Notes under the pieces: generated by a model
What the model was told of the DNA's origin: nothing
Database searches by the model: none
Seen by the model: only the letters and a program-made list of their open reading frames with translations
Shown here: positions 23,809 through 31,993 of the stretch, piece by piece
How positions within the stretch are numbered: position 1 is the first letter of the stretch
Layout: each line of letters begins with the position of its first letter
Origin: Flavobacteriaceae bacterium
Lineage (GTDB): Bacteria > Bacteroidota > Bacteroidia > Flavobacteriales > Flavobacteriaceae
Assembly (NCBI GenBank): GCA_016649715.1
Contig: JAENXC010000014.1
Location: 1-33,812, forward strand
Length of the DNA: 33,812 nt
Reading direction: 5' to 3'
Made by a program: the position numbers and the translations under genes

Positions 23809-24981
23809 TCAAAGTTTTCTTCTCGCCTTCTCCTTTTTCAATAGCGTAAGTTCCCTACTGGTCTGCCCAGCAACCGAAGTGTTTTCCTCCGCCCGGCGTA
23901 TCAAATAAGGCATCACATCTTTTACGGGCCCGAAGGGAATGTATTTTGCAACATTATAGCCTTCTGCGCCGAGGTTGAAAGATATATGGTCGCTCATTCC
24001 ATAAAGTTGCCCGAACCAAATACGATTATCGTCTTTTGAAATTCCTTTTTCCTTCATCAAATCCATTGCGAGATAGGTGCTGGATTCATTATGGGTACCC
24101 ACGAACAACTCAATATCATCAAGATTGTCCATAATGTATTTCATTATTTCGTTGAAGTTATCATCGGTGGCCTTTTTGCTTTCACAAATGGGCGATTTAT
24201 AGCCTTTTTCTGCGGCATGTTCGTTTTCCTTTTCCAAATAGGCACCTCGAACAATCTTGAAACCGAGCTTAAACCCCTTAGTTTTGGCTCTTTGGTGCAA
24301 ATTTTTTAAATATTCCATCCGGTCCCAACGGTAGCATTGAAAAGTGTTGAAAACAATGGGCCGTTCCTTGTTGTACTTTTCCATCATTTTTTCACAAAGG
24401 TCGTCGGCTGCATCTTGCATCCAGGTTTCTTCGGCATCAATAAGCAACCGTATTCCACAAGCATGGGCCTCTTTTGAAACTCTGTCGTACCTATTTTCAA
24501 TATTTTTCCAAAAGACTTTTTCTTCTTCGGTCAAAGGTTGATTTTCAGTAATTTTTTGCCAAACCCCAAGTCTTCCAAAGCCCGTGGGCTTAAACACCGA
24601 AAATGGCATAGCTTCTTTGTTCTGTGCAAATTTAGTGAGCTCAATTACTTTGTCCGCCGTTGCGTCAAATTGTTTGTCTTCTTCCTTTCCTTCCACAGAA
24701 AAATCCAAAACGGAAGAAACACCAACGTCAAAAAGCCTGTCAACTTTGGGCATACAGTCCATTTCATTAACGCCGCCGCAAAAATGGTCAAACACCGTAG
24801 AGCGGATGAGCCCTTCCACAGGCAAGTTCATATTCAATGCAAATTTTGTAACTGCGGAACCAATTTTTACCAAGGGCTCTTTGGAAATCATTTTGAAAAG
24901 AAAGTAGGCGCGTTCCAGTTCAGAATCGCTTTTTAACTGAAATGCAGTTTTAGTATTGTCGAAGAGGGATTTTGATGTCAT
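23809..24981 (-). CDS. Proline dehydrogenase
   Basis: Proline dehydrogenase oxidises proline to pyrroline-5-carboxylate with FAD, feeding electrons to quinones. The 390-aa protein has the conserved FKPTGFGRLGVWQKI, LLIDAEETW and FKIVRGAYLEKE stretches, and the substrate-binding arginines in PYLIRRAEENTS near the C-terminus. It is a standalone enzyme, not the PutA fusion. It is divergent from aroB with very close promoters. Its downstream neighbour is the 14-bp tandem repeat. Role in proline or ornithine catabolism is established for the family, and the pathway partner P5C dehydrogenase is not in the window. Confidence 0.95.
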   Translation of the reverse strand: MTSKSLFDNTKTAFQLKSDSELERAYFLFKMISKEPLVKIGSAVTKFALNMNLPVEGLIRSTVFDHFCGGVNEMDCMPKVDRLFDVGVSSVLDFSVEGKEEDKQFDATADKVIELTKFAQNKEAMPFSVFKPTGFGRLGVWQKITENQPLTEEEKVFWKNIENRYDRVSKEAHACGIRLLIDAEETWMQDAADDLCEKMMEKYNKERPIVFNTFQCYRWDRMEYLKNLHQRAKTKGFKLGFKIVRGAYLEKENEHAAEKGYKSPICESKKATDDNFNEIMKYIMDNLDDIELFVGTHNESSTYLAMDLMKEKGISKDDNRIWFGQLYGMSDHISFNLGAEGYNVAKYIPFGPVKDVMPYLIRRAEENTSVAGQTSRELTLLKKEKARRKL

Positions 24982-25001
24982 AAAAATAGAAATAATGTGT
25001 G

Positions 25002-25019
25002 CAAATATAGTTAGCTTTG
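25002..25019. promoter_or_regulatory. Back-to-back -7 elements of proline dehydrogenase and aroB
   Basis: The minus strand reads TATATTTG (25009-25002), and the plus strand TAGCTTTG (25012-25019), both full TAnnTTTG matches only 2 bp apart. They face away from each other toward the starts at 24981 and 25053. The leaders would be about 15 and 30 nt. Confidence 0.6.
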
Positions 25020-25052
25020 AACTTTGAATGTATGATAAATATCAACTAATTG

Positions 25053-26123
25053 ATGGAAAAAATATCACAAGGAAAAGGACAGGTTTATCGCAATGAAAAC
25101 GCTTGGGAAATTTTTTCAGCTTTGATAAAGGAATTAAAACCTTCCAAGATTTTTATTATAACCGATGAAAACACCAATCAATACTGCCTACCCTATTTTT
25201 TTGAAAAGAAAAATATTGAAAACGCAGTAGAAATCATTACAATTCCCGCAGGTGAAATTTACAAAAACATTTCGAGCTGCTTAAAAGTTTGGGAAACGCT
25301 TTCAGAAAAAGGGGCCGATAGAAACAGTTTGATTGTCAATCTGGGCGGCGGCGTGGTAACCGACATTGGGGGCTTTGTAGCTTCTACTTTTAAGCGCGGT
25401 GTACCTTTTATAAACATACCCACTTCCCTACTCGCAATGGTCGATGCTTCCGTGGGTGGAAAGAATGGAGTGGATTTGGGACATATAAAAAACCAAATTG
25501 GGGTTGTCAATCTTCCGGAAATGGTAATTTTGGACACTGAGTTTCTAAAAACCTTGCCTGACGCACATCGTACTTCCGGCATTGCCGAAATGCTGAAACA
25601 CGGCATCATCCACAGCAAAGCATATTGGGAGCGCATTAAAAATATCGATGTTTCCAGCCAATTGGAATTTGAGGCCTTGATTTGGGATTCCATCGAAATA
25701 AAAAAAGAGATCGTTTCAAAGGATCCACTGGAAAAAAACCTTCGGAAAACACTGAATTATGGCCATACTCTTGGCCACGCCATAGAATCACATTTTCTCG
25801 AAAACTCCAATAAAACCGCTTTGCTACACGGGGAAGCTGTTGCTGTCGGGATTATTTTAGCAACTTATATCTCAAAAGAAATTCTCGGATTTCCGAAAGA
25901 GACATTACTCGATATAACATTGAGTATTTTCAAATATTTTCTGAAGCAACCTTTCACCCATGAAGATATAGAAATGGTCATAAACCTGCTCGTCTTCGAC
26001 AAAAAAAACAGGAACGGACAAGTGCTATTCGTGCTTTTGGAAGACATCGGTCGCCACCGGACAGACTGCATCGTCAGCAATGACTTGATATACAAAGCGT
26101 TTGACTATTATAAAAATTTCTGA
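25053..26123 (+). CDS. aroB: 3-dehydroquinate synthase
   Basis: AroB forms 3-dehydroquinate from DAHP, the second step of the shikimate pathway, using NAD and a divalent metal. The 356-aa protein has NLGGGVVTDIGGFVAST (about 96-112), the PTSLLAMVDASVGGKNGVD core, metal ligands Glu179 in GIAEMLKHG, and histidines in YGHTLGHAIE and LLHGEAVAVG. I chose the ATG at 25053; a TTG at 25050 would only add one residue. It is a single gene facing away from proline dehydrogenase; the other aro genes are not present. Confidence 0.96.
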   Translation: MEKISQGKGQVYRNENAWEIFSALIKELKPSKIFIITDENTNQYCLPYFFEKKNIENAVEIITIPAGEIYKNISSCLKVWETLSEKGADRNSLIVNLGGGVVTDIGGFVASTFKRGVPFINIPTSLLAMVDASVGGKNGVDLGHIKNQIGVVNLPEMVILDTEFLKTLPDAHRTSGIAEMLKHGIIHSKAYWERIKNIDVSSQLEFEALIWDSIEIKKEIVSKDPLEKNLRKTLNYGHTLGHAIESHFLENSNKTALLHGEAVAVGIILATYISKEILGFPKETLLDITLSIFKYFLKQPFTHEDIEMVINLLVFDKKNRNGQVLFVLLEDIGRHRTDCIVSNDLIYKAFDYYKNF

Positions 26124-26153
26124 AAATATTCTTCAAAATATTTTTAAGTATTC

Positions 26154-26161
26154 TAATTTTG
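26154..26161 (+). promoter_or_regulatory. -7 element of the 97-aa gene
   Basis: TAATTTTG matches TAnnTTTG, 39 nt upstream of the ATG at 26201. Confidence 0.45.
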
Positions 26162-26200
26162 AATAGTTTTATAACCACAAACCAAAAGACGGAATAATAA

Positions 26201-26494
26201 ATGAAGCGAATCATTGTAGATTATAGAAAGCTGACTCCCGAAATACTTACTTTATTAGTGGAGAAGTATCCCGATGGATATGATGACGACCACGTTATCA
26301 CTTTTAAAAATGCCAAAAACGAAACCGTGGAAGCCGTAGAAGTTAGAACGGACGACACTGTTTTTTTGGTAAAGGTTAGTTCGCGCCTTGAAACAACTAT
26401 GGCCAATTTTGATGAAGATGATTATGATGATGCAGACTTCAACGAACCAATAAGCGAAATTCCGGACAAGAAAAAATTGAAAGAAGAAGAGTAA
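26201..26494 (+). CDS. Hypothetical protein with acidic tail, 97 aa
   Basis: The protein begins MKRIIVDYRKLTPEILTLLV and has an alpha/beta N-terminal part up to about 70 (DHVITFKNAKNETVEAVEVR, TVFLVKVSSRLETT), then a very acidic tail (FDEDDYDDADFNEPISE). I know this type from flavobacteria as a conserved hypothetical gene but cannot assign a role; an older primase label on such genes is not supported by any motif here. It has its own -7 element and a terminator, so it looks monocistronic. Confidence 0.8.
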   Translation: MKRIIVDYRKLTPEILTLLVEKYPDGYDDDHVITFKNAKNETVEAVEVRTDDTVFLVKVSSRLETTMANFDEDDYDDADFNEPISEIPDKKKLKEEE

Positions 26495-26514
26495 TTTCTT
26501 CCGTACTCTATTTG

Positions 26515-26542
26515 AAAAGAGGCCAATGTGGCCTCTTTTTTT
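26515..26542 (+). terminator. Intrinsic terminator
   Basis: AAAAGAGGCCA and TGGCCTCTTTT form an 11-bp stem around ATG, followed by Ts, 20 bp after the stop of the 97-aa gene. Confidence 0.9.
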
Positions 26543-26607
26543 ATAAACTTTGGGTGTATTGTGGTCATAGATTTAACCAATACTTACTCACCTATTTTTT
26601 AAATTCA

Positions 26608-27123
26608 TTACAAGTAACGCTCTTTTATGATATTGCAATGATGAATTTCATGACCACAAATCATAAAGCCCGCAGCCCTCACAGACATAGCATTTCCGTT
26701 TGCAACACCTATTTGTTTTAATTGGTTTACGTTAAAACTACTGAAAAGTGTCAGGCTTGCATTTCGCACGGCAACATAATTTTGCAGAAGTGCCTCCACA
26801 GTTTTATCGTTTGCTTCTGCATTTTCGGCAAAGACCTTATCGTCAAAACCTTTTAATTCCACATCTGAGTTTCGAGCAAAATACAAAGCTCGGTACGCGA
26901 AGACCCTTTCGGTATCGGCTATGTGCAGCAATACGTCCCTTGGGGTCCATTTTCCCGCGGCATATTGATAGCCCCATTTATTTTCGGGTAAACTCCCGAA
27001 AAAAGTTTGTATGGTCTCGGAGCCCTTCACAAGCGCATCCATTAAATTAATATTCCCCACCAAGTCTATATAATTTTTATAGTAAGGATTGTACTCTGAA
27101 AGTAAAATTTCGGATGGTTTCAT
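26608..27123 (-). CDS. DinB family protein
   Basis: The 171-aa protein has the four-helix DinB/YfiT fold: SEYNPYYKNYIDLVGNINLM, the WTPRDVLLHIADTERVFAYR helix with the first metal-type histidine, and the MICGHEIHHCNIIKERYL C-terminus with two more. Three histidines so placed form a metal site in the family. Members act as thiol transferases or hydrolase-like proteins, but the substrate is unknown here. I chose the inner ATG at 27123 (MKPSEILLSE); the upstream one at 27135 would add MKKF. It is monocistronic; the lrp terminator lies 20 bp upstream. Confidence 0.85.
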   Translation of the reverse strand: MKPSEILLSEYNPYYKNYIDLVGNINLMDALVKGSETIQTFFGSLPENKWGYQYAAGKWTPRDVLLHIADTERVFAYRALYFARNSDVELKGFDDKVFAENAEANDKTVEALLQNYVAVRNASLTLFSSFNVNQLKQIGVANGNAMSVRAAGFMICGHEIHHCNIIKERYL

Positions 27124-27142
27124 AAATTTTTTCATTAAAGAT

Positions 27143-27174
27143 AAAAAAACCTTTGCTTGAAGGCAAAGGCTTTT
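27143..27174 (-). terminator. Intrinsic terminator of the Lrp-type gene
   Basis: On the minus strand GCCTTTGC and GCAAAGG form a stem, followed by a run of seven Ts. It is 21 bp after the regulator stop. Confidence 0.88.
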
Positions 27175-27194
27175 CTAAATTAATATAGCAAATG

Positions 27195-27674
27195 CTAAAT
27201 TTCGTTGAATATGGAATGGAGCAATCTCTTTTTGTCGTTGATGCTTTCTTCCATGGAAATCATTGTTTCCGTACGGCTAACACCTTCAATATCATCGATT
27301 TCATAGATAATATCTTTGGCATGTGCAGTATCGCGAGCCCTGATCTTACAGAAAATATTGAACTTTCCCGTAGTGACATGAGCCACAGTTACAAAGGGAA
27401 TATGACTGATCCGCTCCAAGACAAATTGTGTCTGCGAAGTTTTAAAAATGAATACCCCTACATAAGCAATGAAGGAATAGCCCAGTTTTTTATAATCCAC
27501 TTGAAGCGAAGAACCCGTAATAATTCCTGCATCTTCCATTTTTTTTACGCGTACGTGAACGGTTCCTGCTGAGATTTCGAGTTTTTTCGCAATATCTGTG
27601 AAAGGAATGCGCGTATTGTCTATTAATAAACTGAGAATTTTATGATCGGTGTCGTCTAATTTGAATTTTGGCAT
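27195..27674 (-). CDS. Lrp/AsnC family transcriptional regulator
   Basis: A 159-aa regulator with an N-terminal winged helix-turn-helix (IPFTDIAKKLEISAGTVHVR, about 23-42) and a C-terminal RAM ligand-binding domain (FIAYVGVFIF, HVTTGKFNIFCKIRARDTAH and GVSRTETMISM). Family members bind amino acids and form octamers. I chose the start at 27674 (MPKFKLDD) because a TAnnTTTG -7 element at 27700-27693 would lie just before it, whereas the start at 27695 would be inside the promoter. Alanine and proline dehydrogenases lie nearby and are classical Lrp targets, but control is only inferred. Confidence 0.93.
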   Translation of the reverse strand: MPKFKLDDTDHKILSLLIDNTRIPFTDIAKKLEISAGTVHVRVKKMEDAGIITGSSLQVDYKKLGYSFIAYVGVFIFKTSQTQFVLERISHIPFVTVAHVTTGKFNIFCKIRARDTAHAKDIIYEIDDIEGVSRTETMISMEESINDKKRLLHSIFNEI

Positions 27675-27692
27675 AATTATTTTCTTTTCGTG

Positions 27693-27700
27693 CAAAACTA
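27693..27700 (-). promoter_or_regulatory. -7 element of the Lrp-type gene
   Basis: The minus strand reads TAGTTTTG, a full match to TAnnTTTG, about 20 nt upstream of the chosen ATG. Confidence 0.55.
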
Positions 27701-27728
27701 TGATGTTTTATCCTATAAAAGAATAGAA

Positions 27729-28874
27729 TCATTGAAAATATATTACCGAATTATCAGATTTATCAAATATTTTTGAAATATTTGCGCCAACTGTTAAATT
27801 ATCTTGCGGATTAGTTAAAATTTCTGCTCCATCAACATCTTTCTCTTTATGCCCGAACTTATCTTTCATTCCTCCTATTTCGTCAATTACTGGAACAAAA
27901 TTTATTTCATCGTTCCCTAAAACCTCGTTGTATTGGATAGCTACCGAAACCAGGGCCTTTTCATTTGGTAACTTTACATTTCTAAGGATGAAATCGCTAT
28001 GGTTTTTAAGGTTTTCCGGAATGTCAAAATATGCTGTGTAGTCTATTATATCCATTTTTATACCAGTAATATCAAACAATGAAAGCAGGGAATAAAATAT
28101 AAATTCCCGCGTTTTTTTACGTTGATAATCTTGATCAAAATGCCCAGCTTCAAATAGAATCGTAGGTACTCCCGCCCTTTGGAATGTATCGCCAACACAG
28201 GCTTCATTAAAACTGTCGTCATACCTCCCAACCTTCCCGGGAATGTATTTTTGCAACGAATCGTTCATTTTTACGATTTGCTGCATCGCTACTTTTCTGG
28301 AAGGCGTTATGGTTCTTTTTTCATCTGCGGAAGGGGACAAAAAGGAAACCGTTGCAGGTTTGCCATTCTGAAAACCATAAATGGAACGCTGGTCGTGCAG
28401 GTTTAAACAAAGTGAAGGTTGCAACTTCTCAAAAACACTGCGAAGACACTGGCTTTCCTTTTGCGACAAATTTTGAGCGTCCCGGTTCAAATCAACGTTG
28501 TTGGCGTTCTCCCGAGTGTAAAGCTTTGCCCCGTCGGGATTGAGTATTGGGAATATGTAAAAGCTAAATTTGCTCAAAAACTGCTCAATTTCTAATTGAA
28601 AGTAATGTCTCTGACTTACAAATTTTAAAAAATCGAAGATAGCCTTCGTGGTCGTGGATTCATTTCCATGCATTTGAGACCAGCCCAAAACTATCTCGGA
28701 ACCATTCCCAATTTTCAGCAATGGAATATCCCGACCCATTTCCGAAAGTCCGGGTACGGATATTTCATAGTTCATTTTGTACATATCCAGCAAAGGATAA
28801 ATATGCTGCATAGTGATATATCTACCCTTTAAATTAAACTCAAAATTATTGTGATACCAATGTTCTATTTCCAT
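27729..28874 (-). CDS. M14 family zinc carboxypeptidase
   Basis: A 381-aa protein of the M14 metallocarboxypeptidase fold. The zinc ligands are His69 and Glu72 (MHGNESTT) and His160 in NLHDQRSIYG; the substrate arginine is in NVDLNRDAQ, and Glu242 in ILFEAGHF is the catalytic base. There is no signal peptide, so it may be cytoplasmic. M14 members trim C-terminal residues or peptidoglycan peptides; the substrate here is not clear. The gene is divergent from the HTH regulator at 29168, a setting that could mean control by it. Confidence 0.9.
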   Translation of the reverse strand: MEIEHWYHNNFEFNLKGRYITMQHIYPLLDMYKMNYEISVPGLSEMGRDIPLLKIGNGSEIVLGWSQMHGNESTTTKAIFDFLKFVSQRHYFQLEIEQFLSKFSFYIFPILNPDGAKLYTRENANNVDLNRDAQNLSQKESQCLRSVFEKLQPSLCLNLHDQRSIYGFQNGKPATVSFLSPSADEKRTITPSRKVAMQQIVKMNDSLQKYIPGKVGRYDDSFNEACVGDTFQRAGVPTILFEAGHFDQDYQRKKTREFIFYSLLSLFDITGIKMDIIDYTAYFDIPENLKNHSDFILRNVKLPNEKALVSVAIQYNEVLGNDEINFVPVIDEIGGMKDKFGHKEKDVDGAEILTNPQDNLTVGANISKIFDKSDNSVIYFQ

Positions 28875-28887
28875 AAAGTGAATTGTC

Positions 28888-29136
28888 GTTTACAAAGTTA
28901 AACAATGGTTTGTTCACAAATGTAAACAAGATGAATACTGAAAATTGATTACATCGGTAAACAGTTTAGCTTGTTTTAGTAGTTTCAAAAGGCACAAAAT
29001 CAATACTATTATGTAATCTTATATTAATATATTATGTATCAATCAATTACATATGTTTATATAAAGTTTATATCTTAGTTAATTGTATTATTTATAAACT
29101 ATTTTATGGGAAGTAATCAATAATATATTACATTTG
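28888..29136. promoter_or_regulatory. Divergent promoter region with repeated GTAAAC/GTTTAC motifs
   Basis: TAACTTTG on minus (28900-28893), with a TTTG 16 nt upstream at 28920-28917, should serve the carboxypeptidase. TACATTTG on plus (29129-29136) should serve the HTH gene. Between or over them lie GTTTACAAA (28888-28896), TGTAAAC (28921-28927), CGGTAAAC (28955-28962, in the near-palindrome TAAACAGTTTA) and TTTGTAACCG (29133-29142). These are candidate operator half-sites. Confidence 0.45.
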
Positions 29137-29167
29137 TAACCGTTATATAGCTATAGAAATTGTTACA

Positions 29168-29608
29168 ATGATAAACAGCTTGGATTTCGTTAAAAGACTC
29201 GAAAAAATACTGGAATATTATAATCTAACTGCCACCGCATTTGCCGAGGAACTGGATTTTAACCGCTCCACCATTTCGCATTTGCTCTCCGGAAGAAATA
29301 AACCGAGCTTGGAATTTATGATGAAGCTACTTCAAAAATTTCCCGAGGTAGAAATGAATTGGCTACTGCTTGGAAAGGGAACCTTCCCTTCCTCTTCGGA
29401 AAATAGGGTTGATGCAGTTGCCTCAAAACAAAAGCCAGTTACAACGGAAGGAAAATCCTTGGACCTTTTTTCAGAAGCCGAGCCTGCAGGCAGACAGGAA
29501 AATAATACGGAAGGAAAGAAAACACTTCAAATAAGTAAAAATTCAAGGGATATAGAAAGAATCGTTATTTTTTACAGCGATGGCAGTTTTAATATTTACC
29601 AAAATTGA
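29168..29608 (+). CDS. XRE-type helix-turn-helix regulator
   Basis: The 146-aa protein has a Cro/CI-like HTH at about 6-55 (LEKILEYYNLTATAFAEELD, FNRSTISHLLSGRNKPSLEF), followed by a linker and a short C-terminal segment (DIERIVIFYSDGSFNIYQN). The linker contains PAGRQ (106-110) encoded by GCCTGCAGGC, a palindrome like those elsewhere in the window. The protein lacks a ligand-binding domain that I can recognise. It is divergent from the carboxypeptidase and is followed at 43 bp by a lipoprotein gene. Confidence 0.88.
   Translation: MINSLDFVKRLEKILEYYNLTATAFAEELDFNRSTISHLLSGRNKPSLEFMMKLLQKFPEVEMNWLLLGKGTFPSSSENRVDAVASKQKPVTTEGKSLDLFSEAEPAGRQENNTEGKKTLQISKNSRDIERIVIFYSDGSFNIYQN
29482..29499 (+). 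repeat. CCTGC palindrome inside the HTH gene
   Basis: GCCTGCAGGC (29482-29491) is a perfect 10-bp palindrome, followed by AGACAGG. It encodes PAGRQ in frame, like other copies in the window, although it is short and could be a chance match. Confidence 0.4.
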
Positions 29609-29650
29609 ATGGTTTGTTTAATTTTTCGGAAATTTACTTAAAAATTCAGA

Positions 29651-30025
29651 ATGCGCTTTTTTATTCTTTTATCGAGCTTGCTTTTTTTGAACAGTTGCTA
29701 TGAAAGCGAGCGTAATTGCTCAGATTTCAGGACTGGAACTTTTGAATTTGAAGCCCTTTCGGGCACTGAGGTTTTCAAAACTACTATTACAAGAAATGAT
29801 TCCATCGAAATTGATTTTTTTGAAGGAAAGAGCGACACCTCCTCAATCCGCTGGGTAAATGACTGTGAATATGTTTTGGAAAAGATTCATCCAAAGAACC
29901 AAGCTGAAAAGAAGGCTATTCTTATCAAAATACTCACTACGCAAAAAAATCAATACACTTTTGAGTTCAGCGAGGTTGGCAAAACCAAAACCAGCAGGGC
30001 GGTAGCTCGGAAAGTCAAGCCTTAA
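29651..30025 (+). CDS. Lipoprotein of unknown function, 124 aa
   Basis: The protein starts MRFFILLSSLLFLNSCYESE with a lipobox (FLNSC, Cys16), then a beta-rich domain (CSDFRTGTFEFEALSGTEVF, ITRNDSIEIDFFEGKSDTSS, IRWVNDCEYVLEKIHPKN). Similar flavobacterial genes are sometimes labelled topoisomerase IV by error; nothing here supports that. It should be anchored in a membrane. Three cysteines after the lipid site may form a disulphide. The gene follows the HTH regulator by 42 bp and may be cotranscribed. Confidence 0.78.
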   Translation: MRFFILLSSLLFLNSCYESERNCSDFRTGTFEFEALSGTEVFKTTITRNDSIEIDFFEGKSDTSSIRWVNDCEYVLEKIHPKNQAEKKAILIKILTTQKNQYTFEFSEVGKTKTSRAVARKVKP

Positions 30026-30149
30026 TCCTTTATCGATTTGATTCTTCCATAAAGGTCAAAAAAATGATTTAAGACCGTATGATATAGGACGTAAGACTAA
30101 AAAATGTTTTGAAAATAGCTTTAAATATAAAGAAATTAGGGAAGATTAC

Positions 30150-30206
30150 TTGTCCTAAGTCTTAAGTCCAATTGTCCTAAGTCTTAAGTCCAATTGTCCT
30201 AAGTCC
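30150..30206. repeat. Tandem 22-bp repeat
   Basis: The unit ttgtcctaagtcttaagtcc followed by aa is present twice in full (30150-30171, 30172-30193), then 13 bp of a third. An inverted, diverged relative (ggacgtaagact) lies at 30087-30098. It lies between the lipoprotein gene and cmk. Confidence 0.85.
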
Positions 30207-30242
30207 TTTCTAAAAGGTTTTATTTCTTTTTAGAAAAATATA

Positions 30243-30938
30243 TTAAATCCGCCCAGCAATCCTATCTTTAGCCAACTGCAGCACCGTGTGGAATTGGTCT
30301 TCGAGATTCATTTCGGAATTGTCTATTTTAATGGCATCTTCAGCCTTTAATAAAGGGGAATCTTTGCGTGTAGTGTCAATGTGGTCGCGCTCTTGAATGT
30401 TTTTTAAAACATCGTTATAGTCTATTTTTTCGCCTCGTTCCAATAGCTCTTTGTATCTTCTCTGTGCGCGTTCTTTGGCTGAGGCGTTCATAAATATCTT
30501 TAATTCCGCCTTTGGAAAAACAACGGTGCCAATGTCGCGACCATCCATAACCACGCCCTTTTCCAGTCCCATCTGCTGTTGCTGTGCCACCAATTTTACG
30601 CGCACTTCGCGAATGGAAGCTATTGGGCTTACAAATTCCGAAACCTTAAGACTACGGATTTCATGTTCAACATCTTTTTCATTCAAAAAAATATGGGCTT
30701 TGTTCCAAACCGCTTCCTTTTTGAATTTTAAGTTGATTGAATCAAGGGATTCAATCAACTTCTTCGTGTTAAAATGATTTTTTGAAATAATGTCATTCTG
30801 CATTGCAAATAGCGTAACGGCGCGGTACATCGCCCCGCTATCTACGTAAACATAGCCCAAATAATCGGCGAGTTGTTTGGCAACCGTGCTTTTTCCCGTG
30901 GAGGAATATCCGTCAATAGCAATGGTAATTTTTCGCAT
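30243..30938 (-). CDS. cmk: Cytidylate kinase
   Basis: Cmk phosphorylates CMP and dCMP using ATP. The 231-aa protein has the P-loop GYSSTGKST (10-18), YVDSGAMYRAVTLF, the DGRDIGTVVFPKAELKIF motif and the lid region with ERDHIDTTRKDSPL. Length matches the family. The ATG 30938 overlaps the porQ stop by 1 nt (TGATG), and the GTG at 30941 would only add one residue. It therefore is translated with porQ. The arrangement lon, porQ, cmk recurs in Bacteroidota. Confidence 0.95.
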   Translation of the reverse strand: MRKITIAIDGYSSTGKSTVAKQLADYLGYVYVDSGAMYRAVTLFAMQNDIISKNHFNTKKLIESLDSINLKFKKEAVWNKAHIFLNEKDVEHEIRSLKVSEFVSPIASIREVRVKLVAQQQQMGLEKGVVMDGRDIGTVVFPKAELKIFMNASAKERAQRRYKELLERGEKIDYNDVLKNIQERDHIDTTRKDSPLLKAEDAIKIDNSEMNLEDQFHTVLQLAKDRIAGRI

Positions 30939-31957
30939 CACTGAAGGTCTAAATTAAGCCCAAAGAAGCTGGATGATGCCGCTGAACTATATTTTGAGTA
31001 GGAATAGCTCAACCTAAATTTATTCAATTTTATAGCGAACCCGGCGCTCAGCCCTGCAAAGGAGCGCCTTTCGATAATACGCAACTCTTCGGCCCTTCTG
31101 AAATTGTAGCCCAGTCGAATGTTGAAACCACTTTTTGGGAAAAGCTCAATTCCCACTATCATATGCCTAAATGCATTATCTACAAAAGTTATTTTTTCTT
31201 TTTTTGTATTTCCCTCAAGATCGGTTACCTCGCGGGAAGGGTTTGAAAATGCTATGTTCCACTGTTGCATGTTTTCCAAAGTGAAATGCCAACGAAGGGG
31301 GATATTTTCAAGAGTCTGCGAAATTCCAAAGATTGCTTCGAACGGCAACGGCTCGTATTCTTCATGATAGGGTTTGAACTGCATTCCAAGGTTTCTGGCT
31401 ACACCCGTTATTTGAAGGTCCCAATCTTCGTAAACGTACATCAGGCCAATATCTAAAGCGCCTCCAAATGAAGAATAATTCTCAAGTGTGGAAGAAATAA
31501 GTTTTAGGTTTACGCCAACGTGAAAATTGGTAAAAGCTATGTTTCTGGCGTGCCCAACGGATATGGCCACCTCGCTCCCGCTGAAACTGTTTGTTGGGTT
31601 TCCCGCTTCGTCATATCCATCGAATTTTCCGTAATTAACATAGGTGGCACCTACGTGCAAAACCTGTGTCCTTCGATCCCAAAGATAGGCATAAGCAACA
31701 GTTCCGTAGTTTACGTCGCCAATGTAGTTTGTGTAGTTTAGCGACAGTTGATTGTCCATTGCCGGATTGATACTTGCCGGATTGAACAGACCCTGGGTAG
31801 GGTCATAATCATAATTGGTTACCACTTTTCCACCCAATGCAGCCATTCGTGGACTATTGACCAAATTTAGGAATTGATACGTTGCCCTGCCCCCTATCTG
31901 TGCCACCAAAAGCTGAGATATAAAAAGAGAAACAACTAAGAAAACCTTTTGGGCCAT
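30938..31957 (-). CDS. porQ: T9SS protein PorQ
   Basis: PorQ belongs to the outer-membrane part of the type IX secretion system and is linked to the attachment complex that modifies cargo. The 339-aa protein has a signal peptide (MAQKVFLVVSLFISQLLVAQ), then the PorQ hallmark GGRATYQFLNLVNSPRMAAL and GLFNPASINPAMDNQLSLNY. Many amphipathic strands follow (VLHVGATYVNYGKFDGYDEA...), ending KFRLSYSYSKYSS...FFGLNLDL, which fits a FadL-like outer-membrane barrel. The stop overlaps the cmk start. A -7 element lies 37 nt upstream. Confidence 0.93.
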   Translation of the reverse strand: MAQKVFLVVSLFISQLLVAQIGGRATYQFLNLVNSPRMAALGGKVVTNYDYDPTQGLFNPASINPAMDNQLSLNYTNYIGDVNYGTVAYAYLWDRRTQVLHVGATYVNYGKFDGYDEAGNPTNSFSGSEVAISVGHARNIAFTNFHVGVNLKLISSTLENYSSFGGALDIGLMYVYEDWDLQITGVARNLGMQFKPYHEEYEPLPFEAIFGISQTLENIPLRWHFTLENMQQWNIAFSNPSREVTDLEGNTKKEKITFVDNAFRHMIVGIELFPKSGFNIRLGYNFRRAEELRIIERRSFAGLSAGFAIKLNKFRLSYSYSKYSSAASSSFFGLNLDLQ

Positions 31958-31993
31958 AGACGCGAGTTACCGTAACTAAAAACTAAACGAATG

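Noticed and set aside
30207-30236. cmk terminator (TTTCTAAAA/TTTTAGAAA)
   Set aside because: A 9-bp AT-rich stem without a T-run on the minus strand, too weak to call.
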